Shown here one piece after another: positions 23,058 through 29,061 of a stretch of DNA of 29,061 nucleotides (position 1 is the first letter of the stretch; each line of letters begins with the position of its first letter). Source of the stretch: Mobiluncus sp963511525 (lineage in GTDB: Bacteria; Actinomycetota; Actinomycetes; Actinomycetales; Actinomycetaceae); NCBI RefSeq assembly GCF_963511525.1, contig NZ_CAUPIY010000017.1, forward strand, positions 1 to 29,061, in the 5' to 3' direction. The notes beneath the pieces were generated by a model, which saw only the letters and a program-made list of their open reading frames with translations, had not been told where the DNA came from and made no database searches. A program made the translations under genes and the position numbers.

Positions 23058-23459
23058 TCAGAGGGGATACACGGAGACTAGTTCGTGCAAGCCGAAAAAG
23101 TCGTCCGGGTTCCTGGTGAACAGGGGCAAATTGTGTGCCAGAGCGGTGGCGGCAATCTGGAGGTCGGCGAAGCGACGCCGTGGTTTTCGGCCCAGAGCCA
23201 CAACCGCCGCATAGATTCGGCCATAAGCACGGGCGGCGGAGGCGTCAAAAGGAATGGGTGAGAAGGCTGCCTCGGTGCGCTGCAAGCGATCCAGGCGGGC
23301 GGAGCGTTCTATCTCAGATTTGGCGGCGTAAACCCCGGCCTCCAGTTCAGCCAGGGTGATGGCGCTGATAGCGCTGTGCAAGGGCAGGGAGTCGGTGGGA
23401 AGCTCAGTAATATCAATGATTATCGAGGTGTCCAGTAATCCATATTCGAGTCGGGACAT
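23058..23459 (-). CDS. vapC: VapC-type PIN-domain toxin ribonuclease
   Basis: A 133-residue PIN-domain protein. PIN toxins of the VapC group are Mg-dependent RNases that cleave specific tRNA or rRNA. The acidic centre is present: Asp10 (LLDTS), Glu38 (TLAELEAG), Asp99 (FADLQIAATA) and Asp119 (RNPDDF). The ATG at 23459 shares one base with the antitoxin stop (TGATG), so translation is coupled; a TTG one codon earlier is possible. It lies antisense to the suf operon and ends 69 bp from sufT. Its RNA target cannot be read from sequence. Confidence 0.9.
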   Translation of the reverse strand: MSRLEYGLLDTSIIIDITELPTDSLPLHSAISAITLAELEAGVYAAKSEIERSARLDRLQRTEAAFSPIPFDASAARAYGRIYAAVVALGRKPRRRFADLQIAATALAHNLPLFTRNPDDFFGLHELVSVYPL

Positions 23460-23701
23460 CAAACACCCATGTCTACGAAATCGTCGATATCAGTTTTGAA
23501 AGTGTCGCCATCCACCGCGGGAGCTTCGCTGAACCGGGACAGAACCACGGCGGTGTTGGAAAACCAGGTGTCCTGTATGGGGCTGAGTTCGGCGACCGGC
23601 CGGCCGTTGGAAGTGACAATAAATGTTGCACCGGACGCGACTTCTCGCATCACCCGTCCGGATTCGTTGCGCAGTTCCCGCTGGGTTAGTGTGGCTTGCA
23701 T
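23459..23701 (-). CDS. vapB: Phd/YefM-type antitoxin paired with VapC
   Basis: An 80-residue antitoxin. The N-terminal Phd/YefM fold is clear (LTQRELRNESGRVMREVASGATFIVTSNGRPVAEL, read in two pieces: TQRELRNESGRVMREV and FIVTSNGRPVAEL), which dimerises and binds DNA; the acidic C-terminal end (FKTDIDDFVDMGV) would wrap the toxin. The start is ATG 23701: TACAAT lies exactly 6 nt upstream, suggesting a leaderless mRNA, and a longer in-frame reading to 23737 would run through the promoter. A palindrome upstream is the probable autoregulatory operator. The Phd-type pairing with a PIN toxin is common. Confidence 0.85.
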   Translation of the reverse strand: MQATLTQRELRNESGRVMREVASGATFIVTSNGRPVAELSPIQDTWFSNTAVVLSRFSEAPAVDGDTFKTDIDDFVDMGV

Positions 23702-23707
23702 GACTCC

Positions 23708-23737
23708 ATTGTAGCGCAGCGTGCTACGAGGGTTCAA
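23708..23737 (-). promoter_or_regulatory. vapBC promoter with overlapping operator palindrome
   Basis: On the minus strand TTGAAC (23737-23732) and TACAAT (23713-23708) are 18 nt apart, a good -35/-10 pair, and TACAAT is 6 nt from the vapB ATG. GTAGC (23711-23715) and GCTAC (23723-23727), separated by 7 nt, form a palindrome overlapping the -10 and spacer. This layout fits autorepression by the toxin-antitoxin complex. Confidence 0.65.
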
Positions 23738-23889
23738 TAGGCGCGCGCGGCGCTATTTTCAGTCCGGCGCCGGTTTGGTTCGCGGCTCAGACCTGGCGAA
23801 ACAGCGGTTTACCACCTGCTCTGCCGGGGAGGGGGAGTCGCTGAAACACCGCCAACTGGTCACCTGGCGACTATTGAACGGTGGAAAGA

Positions 23890-23919
23890 TAGGCAACAGG
23901 CCAGCGTAACGCTTAGAAT
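23890..23919 (+). promoter_or_regulatory. Probable leaderless promoter of the Old Yellow Enzyme gene
   Basis: TAGAAT at 23914-23919 is followed by six bases (TACCCC) and the ATG at 23926. TAGGCA at 23890-23895 is a fair -35 at 18 nt. There is no Shine-Dalgarno before the ATG, so transcription starting at the A of the codon would explain the lack. Confidence 0.55.
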
Positions 23920-23925
23920 TACCCC

Positions 23926-25038
23926 ATGTCCCACCTTTTTACGCCGTTTCGGCTGAAAAACCTCGATACCCGGAACCGTTTGTGGATGCCGCCGATGTGC
24001 CAATTTACCGCCTCTTCCGAGGGGCCGTCCGCGGGTTGGCCTAACGATTGGCACGAAGTTCACTACGGGGCCAGGGCATCAGGCGGGGTGGGTGCCGTCA
24101 TTGTGGAAGCGACCGCGGTGAGCCCGGAAGGACGCATCAGCCCTTTTGACTTAATGCTGGATCGGGATGAAAAAATCCCGGCTTTTGCCCGGTTGGCCAC
24201 CCTCATCAAGGAAGGCGGCGCGGCTGCGGGCATCCAGATTTCTCACGCCGGCAGGAAGGCCTCCACGTCCCCTTCCGGCACGCCCCTGGCTCCCGAAGAC
24301 TCCGACCTAGGAGGCATCGGCTGGCATACCATTGCGCCCAGCCCGATTCCGTTTACCTCCCGCCATGAGATTCCCCGCGAAATGAGTGTCGCGGATATTC
24401 ACAAGACGCAAGCGGACTTCGTTTCCGCCATTCGCCGCGCTTTGGCGGCCGGTTTCGATTTTGTGGAACTTCACGGCGCCCACGGTTACCTGTTGAGCCA
24501 GTTCATTTCCCCGCTGACTAACCAACGCACCGATGAATATGGCGGGGATTTGCAGGGGCGTTTCCGTTTTTGGCGTGAACTGGTCATGGCGATTCGTGGG
24601 GAGCTGGGGGAAAATTTCCCGCTCTTGATGCGGATCTCGGCGACGAACTGGGTTCCCAGCGGAGCATTCGGGCTACAGCGCGACGTTACTCTGGAGGACT
24701 GGGGTCGGATTGTCCAGGATTTGGCCGCTTTCGGGGTTGACTTTATCGACGTGTCCACCGGCGGTTTGATTGACGGGGTAGAGATTCCGCAGGCCCCGGG
24801 TTACCAGGTGAAATACGCCACCGAGATTCAAGACCGGGGGCCCTTGCCCGTTTCGGCTGTCGGCATGATTACCGAACCGGCACAAGCTGAACAGATTTTG
24901 GTCAACGGCCAAGCCTCCGTGGTCCAGGTCGGCCGGCCTTTGCTGACTGATCCGTCGCTGCCCCTAGCCTGGGCGGCGCGTTTGGGCGACGAAGCCCCCA
25001 TTCCCAAGCCGTACATTAGTGGCACTCCGCGCAGCTAA
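23926..25038 (+). CDS. Old Yellow Enzyme family NADPH:flavin oxidoreductase (YqjM-like)
   Basis: An FMN-dependent ene-reductase of the YqjM (thermophilic-like, class III) group, which reduces activated C=C bonds with NADPH and is often linked to stress. Cys25 in PPMCQFTA is the redox-tuning cysteine of this class; substrate-binding His183 and His186 with Tyr188 lie in ELHGAHGYLL; SPLTNQRTDEYGG and QISHAGRKAS are diagnostic; VGRPLLTDP near the C-terminus binds the FMN phosphate. 370 residues, full length, no signal peptide. The gene is divergent from vapBC and probably leaderless. The substrate is unknown. Confidence 0.93.
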   Translation: MSHLFTPFRLKNLDTRNRLWMPPMCQFTASSEGPSAGWPNDWHEVHYGARASGGVGAVIVEATAVSPEGRISPFDLMLDRDEKIPAFARLATLIKEGGAAAGIQISHAGRKASTSPSGTPLAPEDSDLGGIGWHTIAPSPIPFTSRHEIPREMSVADIHKTQADFVSAIRRALAAGFDFVELHGAHGYLLSQFISPLTNQRTDEYGGDLQGRFRFWRELVMAIRGELGENFPLLMRISATNWVPSGAFGLQRDVTLEDWGRIVQDLAAFGVDFIDVSTGGLIDGVEIPQAPGYQVKYATEIQDRGPLPVSAVGMITEPAQAEQILVNGQASVVQVGRPLLTDPSLPLAWAARLGDEAPIPKPYISGTPRS

Positions 25039-25104
25039 CGCCGCCGGCTCCAGGCGGACCGCCACCAGAAACTTTTGGAACCGGGACGAGGCTTTCCTCG
25101 GGAG

Positions 25105-25872
25105 TTACTTTGCTTTCGCAATCAGAGCTTGGCCCAGATATGTTACGAATTCCTGCAATTCGGCGCGAGCCTCGTTGGCATCCATGACGGGATTTTTGCC
25201 ATCAAAATACACCCGAATTTCCAAGTTGCCGACTCGCTGAAACACCCCGACTTCGGTGGGGGCAATCTGGCCTTCACCGCGGTCCGTTCCGTAAGTCATC
25301 ATCAAGCCGTCTTGGGCTCCGTCAAGCGGATAATCCGCCGCGGCGGTGGTTTGCTGGGAGCTGGCGCCTCCGGGAGCTGTCACCGCGTAGGTGGGACAGG
25401 CTTGAGCCAAATCCCGCTGGACTTGAATGGCTTTCTGGGCCTGCGCCACGGACGGGTAGGCTCGCAGTTGAGAGCGCACTACCGTAGCGTGATTGTTGAG
25501 GTTAGCTTGGGAAAAAGCTGCGGGGATTTCCGGTTTGTCGGTATAGGAGGCGATGAGCTTTTGCTGGCACATTTCGGGTTTAAACGTGGTTTCCCGCAAC
25601 AGATCCAAGGCTTGATGATCCGCGGAGCGCATCGAGGCGGTCGTTTCTTCGTCATACACTTTCAAGCTGTCGCCCTTAATCTTTAACCCACCTAAAATAA
25701 TGGCGAGGTTCGGGCCGGAAAACTGTTTCACCATCGTTGGCAGAGAATCCTTTTGCTTGATGTAAGCGCTGTCAGGGTTGTCCAGAGTCTGTTTCGTGCC
25801 GGCACATCCGCTCAACGCTACGGCAAGCAGTGCTGCCCCCAGGACGCTGGCGACTGTCTTTTGGTAACGCAT
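25105..25872 (-). CDS. Predicted lipoprotein of unknown function
   Basis: A 255-residue protein with a lipoprotein signal peptide: a positive start (MRYQK), a hydrophobic core (about 7-20) and lipobox LSGC with Cys23 as the lipidated residue, so it is anchored outside the cytoplasmic membrane. The mature part holds Cys102 and Cys159, which could form a disulfide. Spacing of features such as NNHATVVRSQLRAYP and DLAQACPTYAV faintly recalls actinobacterial PknH-type sensor ectodomains, but I cannot confirm that. GAGAGGAAA precedes the ATG. It lies 64 bp downstream of abcF on the same strand. Confidence 0.75.
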   Translation of the reverse strand: MRYQKTVASVLGAALLAVALSGCAGTKQTLDNPDSAYIKQKDSLPTMVKQFSGPNLAIILGGLKIKGDSLKVYDEETTASMRSADHQALDLLRETTFKPEMCQQKLIASYTDKPEIPAAFSQANLNNHATVVRSQLRAYPSVAQAQKAIQVQRDLAQACPTYAVTAPGGASSQQTTAAADYPLDGAQDGLMMTYGTDRGEGQIAPTEVGVFQRVGNLEIRVYFDGKNPVMDANEARAELQEFVTYLGQALIAKAK

Positions 25873-25936
25873 CAGTTTTCCTCTCTAGTCTGTCTCAAAC
25901 AGTTTACCGTTTTGTGTGGTGTGCAAAGACCACGGC

Positions 25937-27547
25937 TCAATCCACCTCAACGAGTTCCAAATACGTTTCATCCCACAGGTCCTCATCGCCATCGGGCAGC
26001 AGCAGGACTCGTTGCGGATCCAGCGCTTTCACCGCGCCCGGATCGTGGGTGACCAGGATAACCGCACCCTCATAAGTGGCCAAGGAGTTCAGGATTTCCT
26101 CCCGTGAGGCGGGGTCCAGGTTATTGGTCGGTTCGTCCAGCAGCAGCACGTTCGCCCCGCTCACCACCAACGTCGCCAAAGCTAGGCGTGTCTTTTCGCC
26201 ACCGGACAGTACCGCGGTGGGTTTGTCGGCGTCCGCCCCGGAGAACAGGAACTGTCCCAACAGGGAACGCACCTGGGTGTCGTCAAGTTCTGGAGCAGCC
26301 TGGCGCAGATTCTCTACCACGGACAGGGAATCGTCCAGGGTCTCGTGTTCCTGAGCGTAATAGCCGAGCTTCAGTCCGTGACCGGCAACCACCCGTCCAG
26401 TGTCGCTGGTCTCCAGACCAGCCAAGATACGCAACATGGTCGTTTTCCCCGCACCGTTGAACCCTAACACCACTACTTTTGAGCCGCGGTCGATAGCCAG
26501 CGTCAGGTCGGTAAAGACTTCCAGGGAACCGTAGGTTTTGGAAATCCCCTCAGCAGCTAGGGGAACTTTCCCACAAGGCTGGGGCTGCGGGAAATCCAGT
26601 TTGGCCACTTTTTCTTTCGGACCCTCCGCCTGGGTATTTTCCAGCAGCTGCGCCGCCCGGCGCAACATCTGTTGGGCCGCCACGGCCTTGGTGGCTTTCG
26701 CGTGCAGACGCTCACCCTGGGCTTGCAGGGCCGCGGCTTTCTTTTCCGCTACCGCCCTTTCCCGTTTCCGCCGCGCCTCGTCGTCAGCGCGAGCTTGCAA
26801 ATACGCTTTCCAGCCCATGTGGTACATGTCCAACGCGCCGCGCATCGCATCGAGGTACAAAACCTGATTTAAGGTTTCGTCCAAAAGTTTCACGTTGTGC
26901 GAAATAATCAGGACCCCGCCGGGAAACGTTCGCAGGTAACTGCGCAGCCACACTATGGAATCGTGGTCTAAGTGGTTGGTGGGCTCGTCCAACAGCAGGG
27001 TGTCCGCCCCGGAAAACAGCACGCGTGCCAGTTCGACCCGGCGGCGTTGCCCCCCGGAGAGCGTCCCTAACGACTGACGTAACGTTTCGTTGGAAATCCC
27101 CAAGTTAGCGGCGATTTGTGCGGCCTCGGAAGCTGCCGCGTAGCCGCCGGACATATGAAACTCCTGATCCAGGCGCACATATTTTTCCATGGCCTTTTGC
27201 TGTTTTTCGCCCGTCTCGCGGCTCATCGCCTCCTCTGCCTTACGGATTCTGGCTTCGATGACATCGAGTCCGCGCACGCTCAAGATGTGGTCGCGCACGA
27301 TCTGGTCAGGATCGACTTCTCGAGGGTCTTGGGGAAGGTAACCCGGGGTGCTCGACCGGGACACGGTTCCCTCAACCTGAATCGCGTCGGGCAGTCCGGT
27401 ACCGCTCAGCAGTCTCATCAGGGTGGTTTTGCCGGCGCCGTTGCGTCCCACCAAGCCGACCCGCATACCTTTGTTGACCTGGAATGAAGCGTGTTCCATG
27501 AGGACACGGTCCGCAATCCGCAAGGTGAGGTCAGTGGCAGTAATCAC
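25937..27547 (-). CDS. ABC-F family ATP-binding protein
   Basis: A soluble twin-ATPase of 536 residues with no membrane segments. The first domain has GRNGAGKTT (34-42), LSGGQ (163-167) and LLLDEPTNHLD (184-194); the second has GFNGAGKTT (362-370), LSGGE (447-451) and LLLDEPTNNLD (468-478). The charged linker (about 245-320, Arg/Lys/Ala-rich) is the part that reaches the ribosomal tRNA in ABC-F translation factors. Members include housekeeping factors (EttA, Uup) and antibiotic-resistance proteins; which applies here is unclear. I recall an ABC-F gene, Rv1473, a few genes from suf in M. tuberculosis. The GTG start has no Shine-Dalgarno but has TAAACT 6 nt upstream. Confidence 0.93.
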   Translation of the reverse strand: MITATDLTLRIADRVLMEHASFQVNKGMRVGLVGRNGAGKTTLMRLLSGTGLPDAIQVEGTVSRSSTPGYLPQDPREVDPDQIVRDHILSVRGLDVIEARIRKAEEAMSRETGEKQQKAMEKYVRLDQEFHMSGGYAAASEAAQIAANLGISNETLRQSLGTLSGGQRRRVELARVLFSGADTLLLDEPTNHLDHDSIVWLRSYLRTFPGGVLIISHNVKLLDETLNQVLYLDAMRGALDMYHMGWKAYLQARADDEARRKRERAVAEKKAAALQAQGERLHAKATKAVAAQQMLRRAAQLLENTQAEGPKEKVAKLDFPQPQPCGKVPLAAEGISKTYGSLEVFTDLTLAIDRGSKVVVLGFNGAGKTTMLRILAGLETSDTGRVVAGHGLKLGYYAQEHETLDDSLSVVENLRQAAPELDDTQVRSLLGQFLFSGADADKPTAVLSGGEKTRLALATLVVSGANVLLLDEPTNNLDPASREEILNSLATYEGAVILVTHDPGAVKALDPQRVLLLPDGDEDLWDETYLELVEVD

Positions 27548-27553
27548 CCCAAG

Positions 27554-27559
27554 AGTTTA
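27554..27559 (-). promoter_or_regulatory. Probable -10 box of a leaderless abcF transcript
   Basis: On the minus strand TAAACT is followed by six bases (CTTGGG) and the GTG at 27547. This is the same spacing as at the ecsC-like, vapB and OYE genes. No convincing -35 was found (TTCGGT at 17 nt is poor). Confidence 0.45.
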
Positions 27560-27655
27560 GTCGGAAAACCGCCAGAACCGAAAACCTGCCCACCCGGCCT
27601 TGTGACGTGAGATGCAACCCCCAACAAATCCGTCTGGCGAACGATTCTCGGGACG

Positions 27656-27676
27656 AAAAATCACCCCAAAGGGTGA
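27656..27676 (-). terminator. Terminator-like hairpin upstream of abcF
   Basis: Read on the minus strand, TCACCC-TTTG-GGGTGA forms a 6-bp stem and is followed directly by TTTTT. It points towards abcF but lies about 100 bp upstream of its likely promoter and has no gene before it on that strand. It could stop antisense transcription from the pspA region or, with a more distal promoter, attenuate abcF. The stem is short, so it is a weak call. Confidence 0.3.
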
Positions 27677-27692
27677 GTGGTCGCGTCGGCGG

Positions 27693-27714
27693 GTGCGATA
27701 GCGTTAAAACGCAC
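27693..27714. promoter_or_regulatory. Nested dyad upstream of pspA (possible operator)
   Basis: GTGCG (27693-27697) and CGCAC (27710-27714) are inverted, and inside them GCGTT (27701-27705) and AACGC (27708-27712) form a second palindrome with a 2-nt centre. It lies 26 bp before the pspA ATG, where a stress regulator could act. No firm -35/-10 pair could be placed; TAGCGT at 27699-27704 is the only TANNNT nearby. Confidence 0.35.
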
Positions 27715-27740
27715 AAGCCGCTCGACTGGAAGGACAGAAA

Positions 27741-28463
27741 ATGGCTGAAAAGCAATCTATTTTGGGACGTATTGCCCAAATTACCAAGGCTAATATCAAC
27801 GCGCTGCTGGACAAGGCAGAGGACCCCGAAAAGCTGCTTGACCAGCTGGTACGTGATTACACCAATGAAATCGCGGAGGCTGAACAGGCGGTGGCGCAAA
27901 CGATTGGGAATCTGCGTTTAGCGGAACGCGACCGCGATGAGGATCAGCAGGCCGCCACCGATTGGGGGGCGAAAGCCGCGGCGGCTTCCAAAAAAGCCGA
28001 TGAACTGCGAGCTGCCGGCAACGCGGCCGAAGCCGACAAGATGGACAACCTGGCGAAGGTCGCCATCACGAAACAGATTAGCTTTGAAAAGGAGGTCGAG
28101 GAAGCGGCTCCGATTATTGCTTCTCAGACCGCCACGGTGGATAAGCTCAAGTCCGGGCTGAACACGATGAAGATGCAGCTGGAGGAGTTGAAGTCGAAGC
28201 GGGACTCGTTGGTGGCTCGCTCGAAGACCGCGGCCACGCAAACCCAGGTGCAGCAGGCCGTGTCCAAGATTAACATTATGGATCCGACTTCCGAACTGGG
28301 GCGTTTTGAGGAAAAGGTCCGCCGGGCCGAGGCCATGGCGGCCGGTCAGGCCGAGCTGGCGGGAGAGAGCGAATCCCTGGAGGAACAGTTCGCCGCCCTG
28401 GATGTGTCCGCGGCAGACGCGGAAGTTGCAGCGCGGCTCAACGCTTTAAAGAGCAACGGCTAG
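27741..28463 (+). CDS. pspA: PspA/IM30 family membrane-stress protein
   Basis: PspA/IM30 proteins are ESCRT-III-like coiled-coil proteins that coat and stabilise the inner membrane face under envelope stress. This 240-residue protein opens with the amphipathic helix MAEKQSILGRIAQITKANIN, then the typical LLDKAEDPEKLLDQLVRDY, and continues as an almost unbroken Ala/Glu/Lys-rich coiled coil (about 45-200) ending in a short acidic helix. GGAAGGA precedes the ATG. It stands alone between its own promoter region and a strong terminator; no pspBC, pspF or clgR gene is adjacent. Regulation is unknown, though a dyad lies just upstream. Confidence 0.93.
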   Translation: MAEKQSILGRIAQITKANINALLDKAEDPEKLLDQLVRDYTNEIAEAEQAVAQTIGNLRLAERDRDEDQQAATDWGAKAAAASKKADELRAAGNAAEADKMDNLAKVAITKQISFEKEVEEAAPIIASQTATVDKLKSGLNTMKMQLEELKSKRDSLVARSKTAATQTQVQQAVSKINIMDPTSELGRFEEKVRRAEAMAAGQAELAGESESLEEQFAALDVSAADAEVAARLNALKSNG

Positions 28464-28478
28464 GGAGCTAACAAAGTT

Positions 28479-28518
28479 GTGGGGCTGGTTGATTGTCAAC
28501 CGGCCCCACGCTGTTTTT
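28479..28518 (+). terminator. Strong Rho-independent terminator after pspA
   Basis: GTGGGGCTGGTTGA (28479-28492) pairs with TCAACCGGCCCCAC (28496-28509), 14 bp with one G-U wobble and a 3-nt loop TTG, followed by GCTGTTTTT. It lies 15 bp after the pspA stop and 12 bp before the end of the convergent gene. The minus strand has no T-run after the stem, so it serves pspA mainly. Confidence 0.88.
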
Positions 28519-28530
28519 ACGTCCTAGGAG

Positions 28531-28935
28531 TTAAGCTGACCTTGGGTTCGGGGTTTTGGCGCGAGCCAGTTTGGGCGCAAACCGTGCCAAGCTGTAGGCC
28601 GCGGCGGTTGCTAGGGTTAGCATGGTCATAATCAGACCTACGATTCCGGTCGCCACAAGGCAAAGCGTGGAAAGGACCAGCGCGGGGAGGAGCCACCCTA
28701 CAGAAAACCCGTGCTTAATGGAGGCTGCTACGAAACCAAACGAAGCCAGCGCCAGGACTAGCACGGCCAGCTGGGAGGGAAGGGGTATCGACGCATAGTA
28801 AATAGTGGTGTGTTCAGAGGGGTAAAATGTTTTGCCGCTCAGGTACAGCTGCCACAGTGCGAACCCGGAGTGAGCCACGACGACGAGACTGAGAAATATG
28901 GCAACAATTCGTTGAAGAACCAAATTTGCTTTCAT
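28531..28935 (-). CDS. Small four-helix membrane protein of unknown function
   Basis: A 134-residue protein with four predicted transmembrane helices (about 9-29, 50-71, 78-97 and 98-118) and a short basic tail (KLARAKTPNPRSA). The start at ATG 28935 is chosen because GAAAGGG lies 8 nt upstream; a longer in-frame reading to 28971 adds a Cys-rich piece without a ribosome site. It converges on pspA. No family or catalytic motif is recognised. A link to PspA at the membrane is possible but rests only on adjacency. Confidence 0.65.
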   Translation of the reverse strand: MKANLVLQRIVAIFLSLVVVAHSGFALWQLYLSGKTFYPSEHTTIYYASIPLPSQLAVLVLALASFGFVAASIKHGFSVGWLLPALVLSTLCLVATGIVGLIMTMLTLATAAAYSLARFAPKLARAKTPNPRSA

Positions 28936-29061
28936 CGTTGAAACCCTTTCAGAACACCGACAATTCAGCAATATTTTATCTTACGGTTCAAATGAAAACC
29001 AGGGGTCGGCGTACCTTATGTATTTTGAGCGCGTAGGTGATGTGGTGCCTCATATAGTTTG
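28936..29061. other. Right-edge intergenic region with a possible gene start
   Basis: These 126 bases hold the promoter of the small membrane protein and an A+T-rich stretch (ATATTTTATCTTA near 28971-28983). A plus-strand frame from ATG 29018 stays open to the window edge and reads MYFERVGDVVPHIV; AGGGG lies 13 nt upstream. Only 14 residues are visible, so a real gene is no more than a possibility. Confidence 0.25.

Noticed and set aside
25039..25104. Bidirectional terminator between OYE and the lipoprotein gene
   Set aside because: CGAGG/CCTCG gives only a 5-bp stem and neither strand has a proper T-run.
1..29061. CRISPR arrays, tRNA or rRNA genes, insertion sequences, prophage
   Set aside because: No regularly spaced repeats, cloverleaf-like sequences, rRNA segments, transposase or phage genes were seen.

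Overview
The window is chromosomal DNA from a moderately high G+C actinobacterium. The gene content (SteA/SteB division proteins, TlyA, a SufR-led SUF operon with an embedded Rieske protein, actinobacterial-type MurJ and PspA) fits the class, and the moderate G+C and codon use suggest an Actinomycetaceae-like lineage such as Mobiluncus, Varibaculum or Actinomyces. The genus is inference, not shown by the sequence. There are no rRNA or tRNA genes, insertion sequences, prophage or CRISPR arrays. Nearly all of it is tightly packed housekeeping DNA.

Layout. (a) 1-386: the last codons of a left-edge gene, a strong terminator and a non-coding stretch. (b) 386-2703: an acetyl-xylan-esterase-type hydrolase converging on an EcsC-like protein and RNase HI, both on the minus strand. 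(c) 2847-15824: one long plus-strand run, mostly coupled by ATGA/GTGA or TAATG overlaps: an RG-rich/TPR-like/HAD-IIA fusion, a 61-codon ORF, tlyA, a small Cys-rich ORF, nadK, recN, steA, steB, a short MraY/WecA-like transferase, murJ, a GT4 glycosyltransferase and a Nudix hydrolase. From memory this follows the Rv1691-Rv1700 order of Mycobacterium tuberculosis, with three envelope genes where pyrG would be. (d) 15825-22989: the SUF operon sufR-sufB-sufD-Rieske-sufC-sufS-sufU-sufT behind a promoter region with a 10-bp inverted repeat. (e) 23058-25038: a minus-strand vapBC-type toxin-antitoxin pair and a divergent Old Yellow Enzyme. (f) 25105-28935: a minus-strand lipoprotein and ABC-F protein, a plus-strand pspA with a strong terminator, and a convergent small membrane protein.

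How the genes work together. Block (c) joins translation (TlyA), cofactor supply (NadK), DNA repair (RecN), cytokinesis (SteAB) and a possible lipid-linked glycan route (PNPT-type transferase, MurJ-family flippase, glycosyltransferase). Block (d) is a self-contained Fe-S assembly pathway: SufS and SufU mobilise sulfur, SufBCD is the scaffold, SufT assists maturation and SufR is the probable Fe-S-sensing repressor.

The most unusual points are: the RG-rich/TPR/HAD fusion with a roughly 60-residue insertion in its HAD core; a possible sliding-clamp motif at the very C-terminus of RNase HI; four genes (ecsC-like, vapB, OYE, abcF) each with a TANNNT box exactly 6 nt before the start codon and no good Shine-Dalgarno, suggesting leaderless mRNAs; paired dyads around the suf promoters; and the PNPT/MurJ/GT cassette coupled to steAB.
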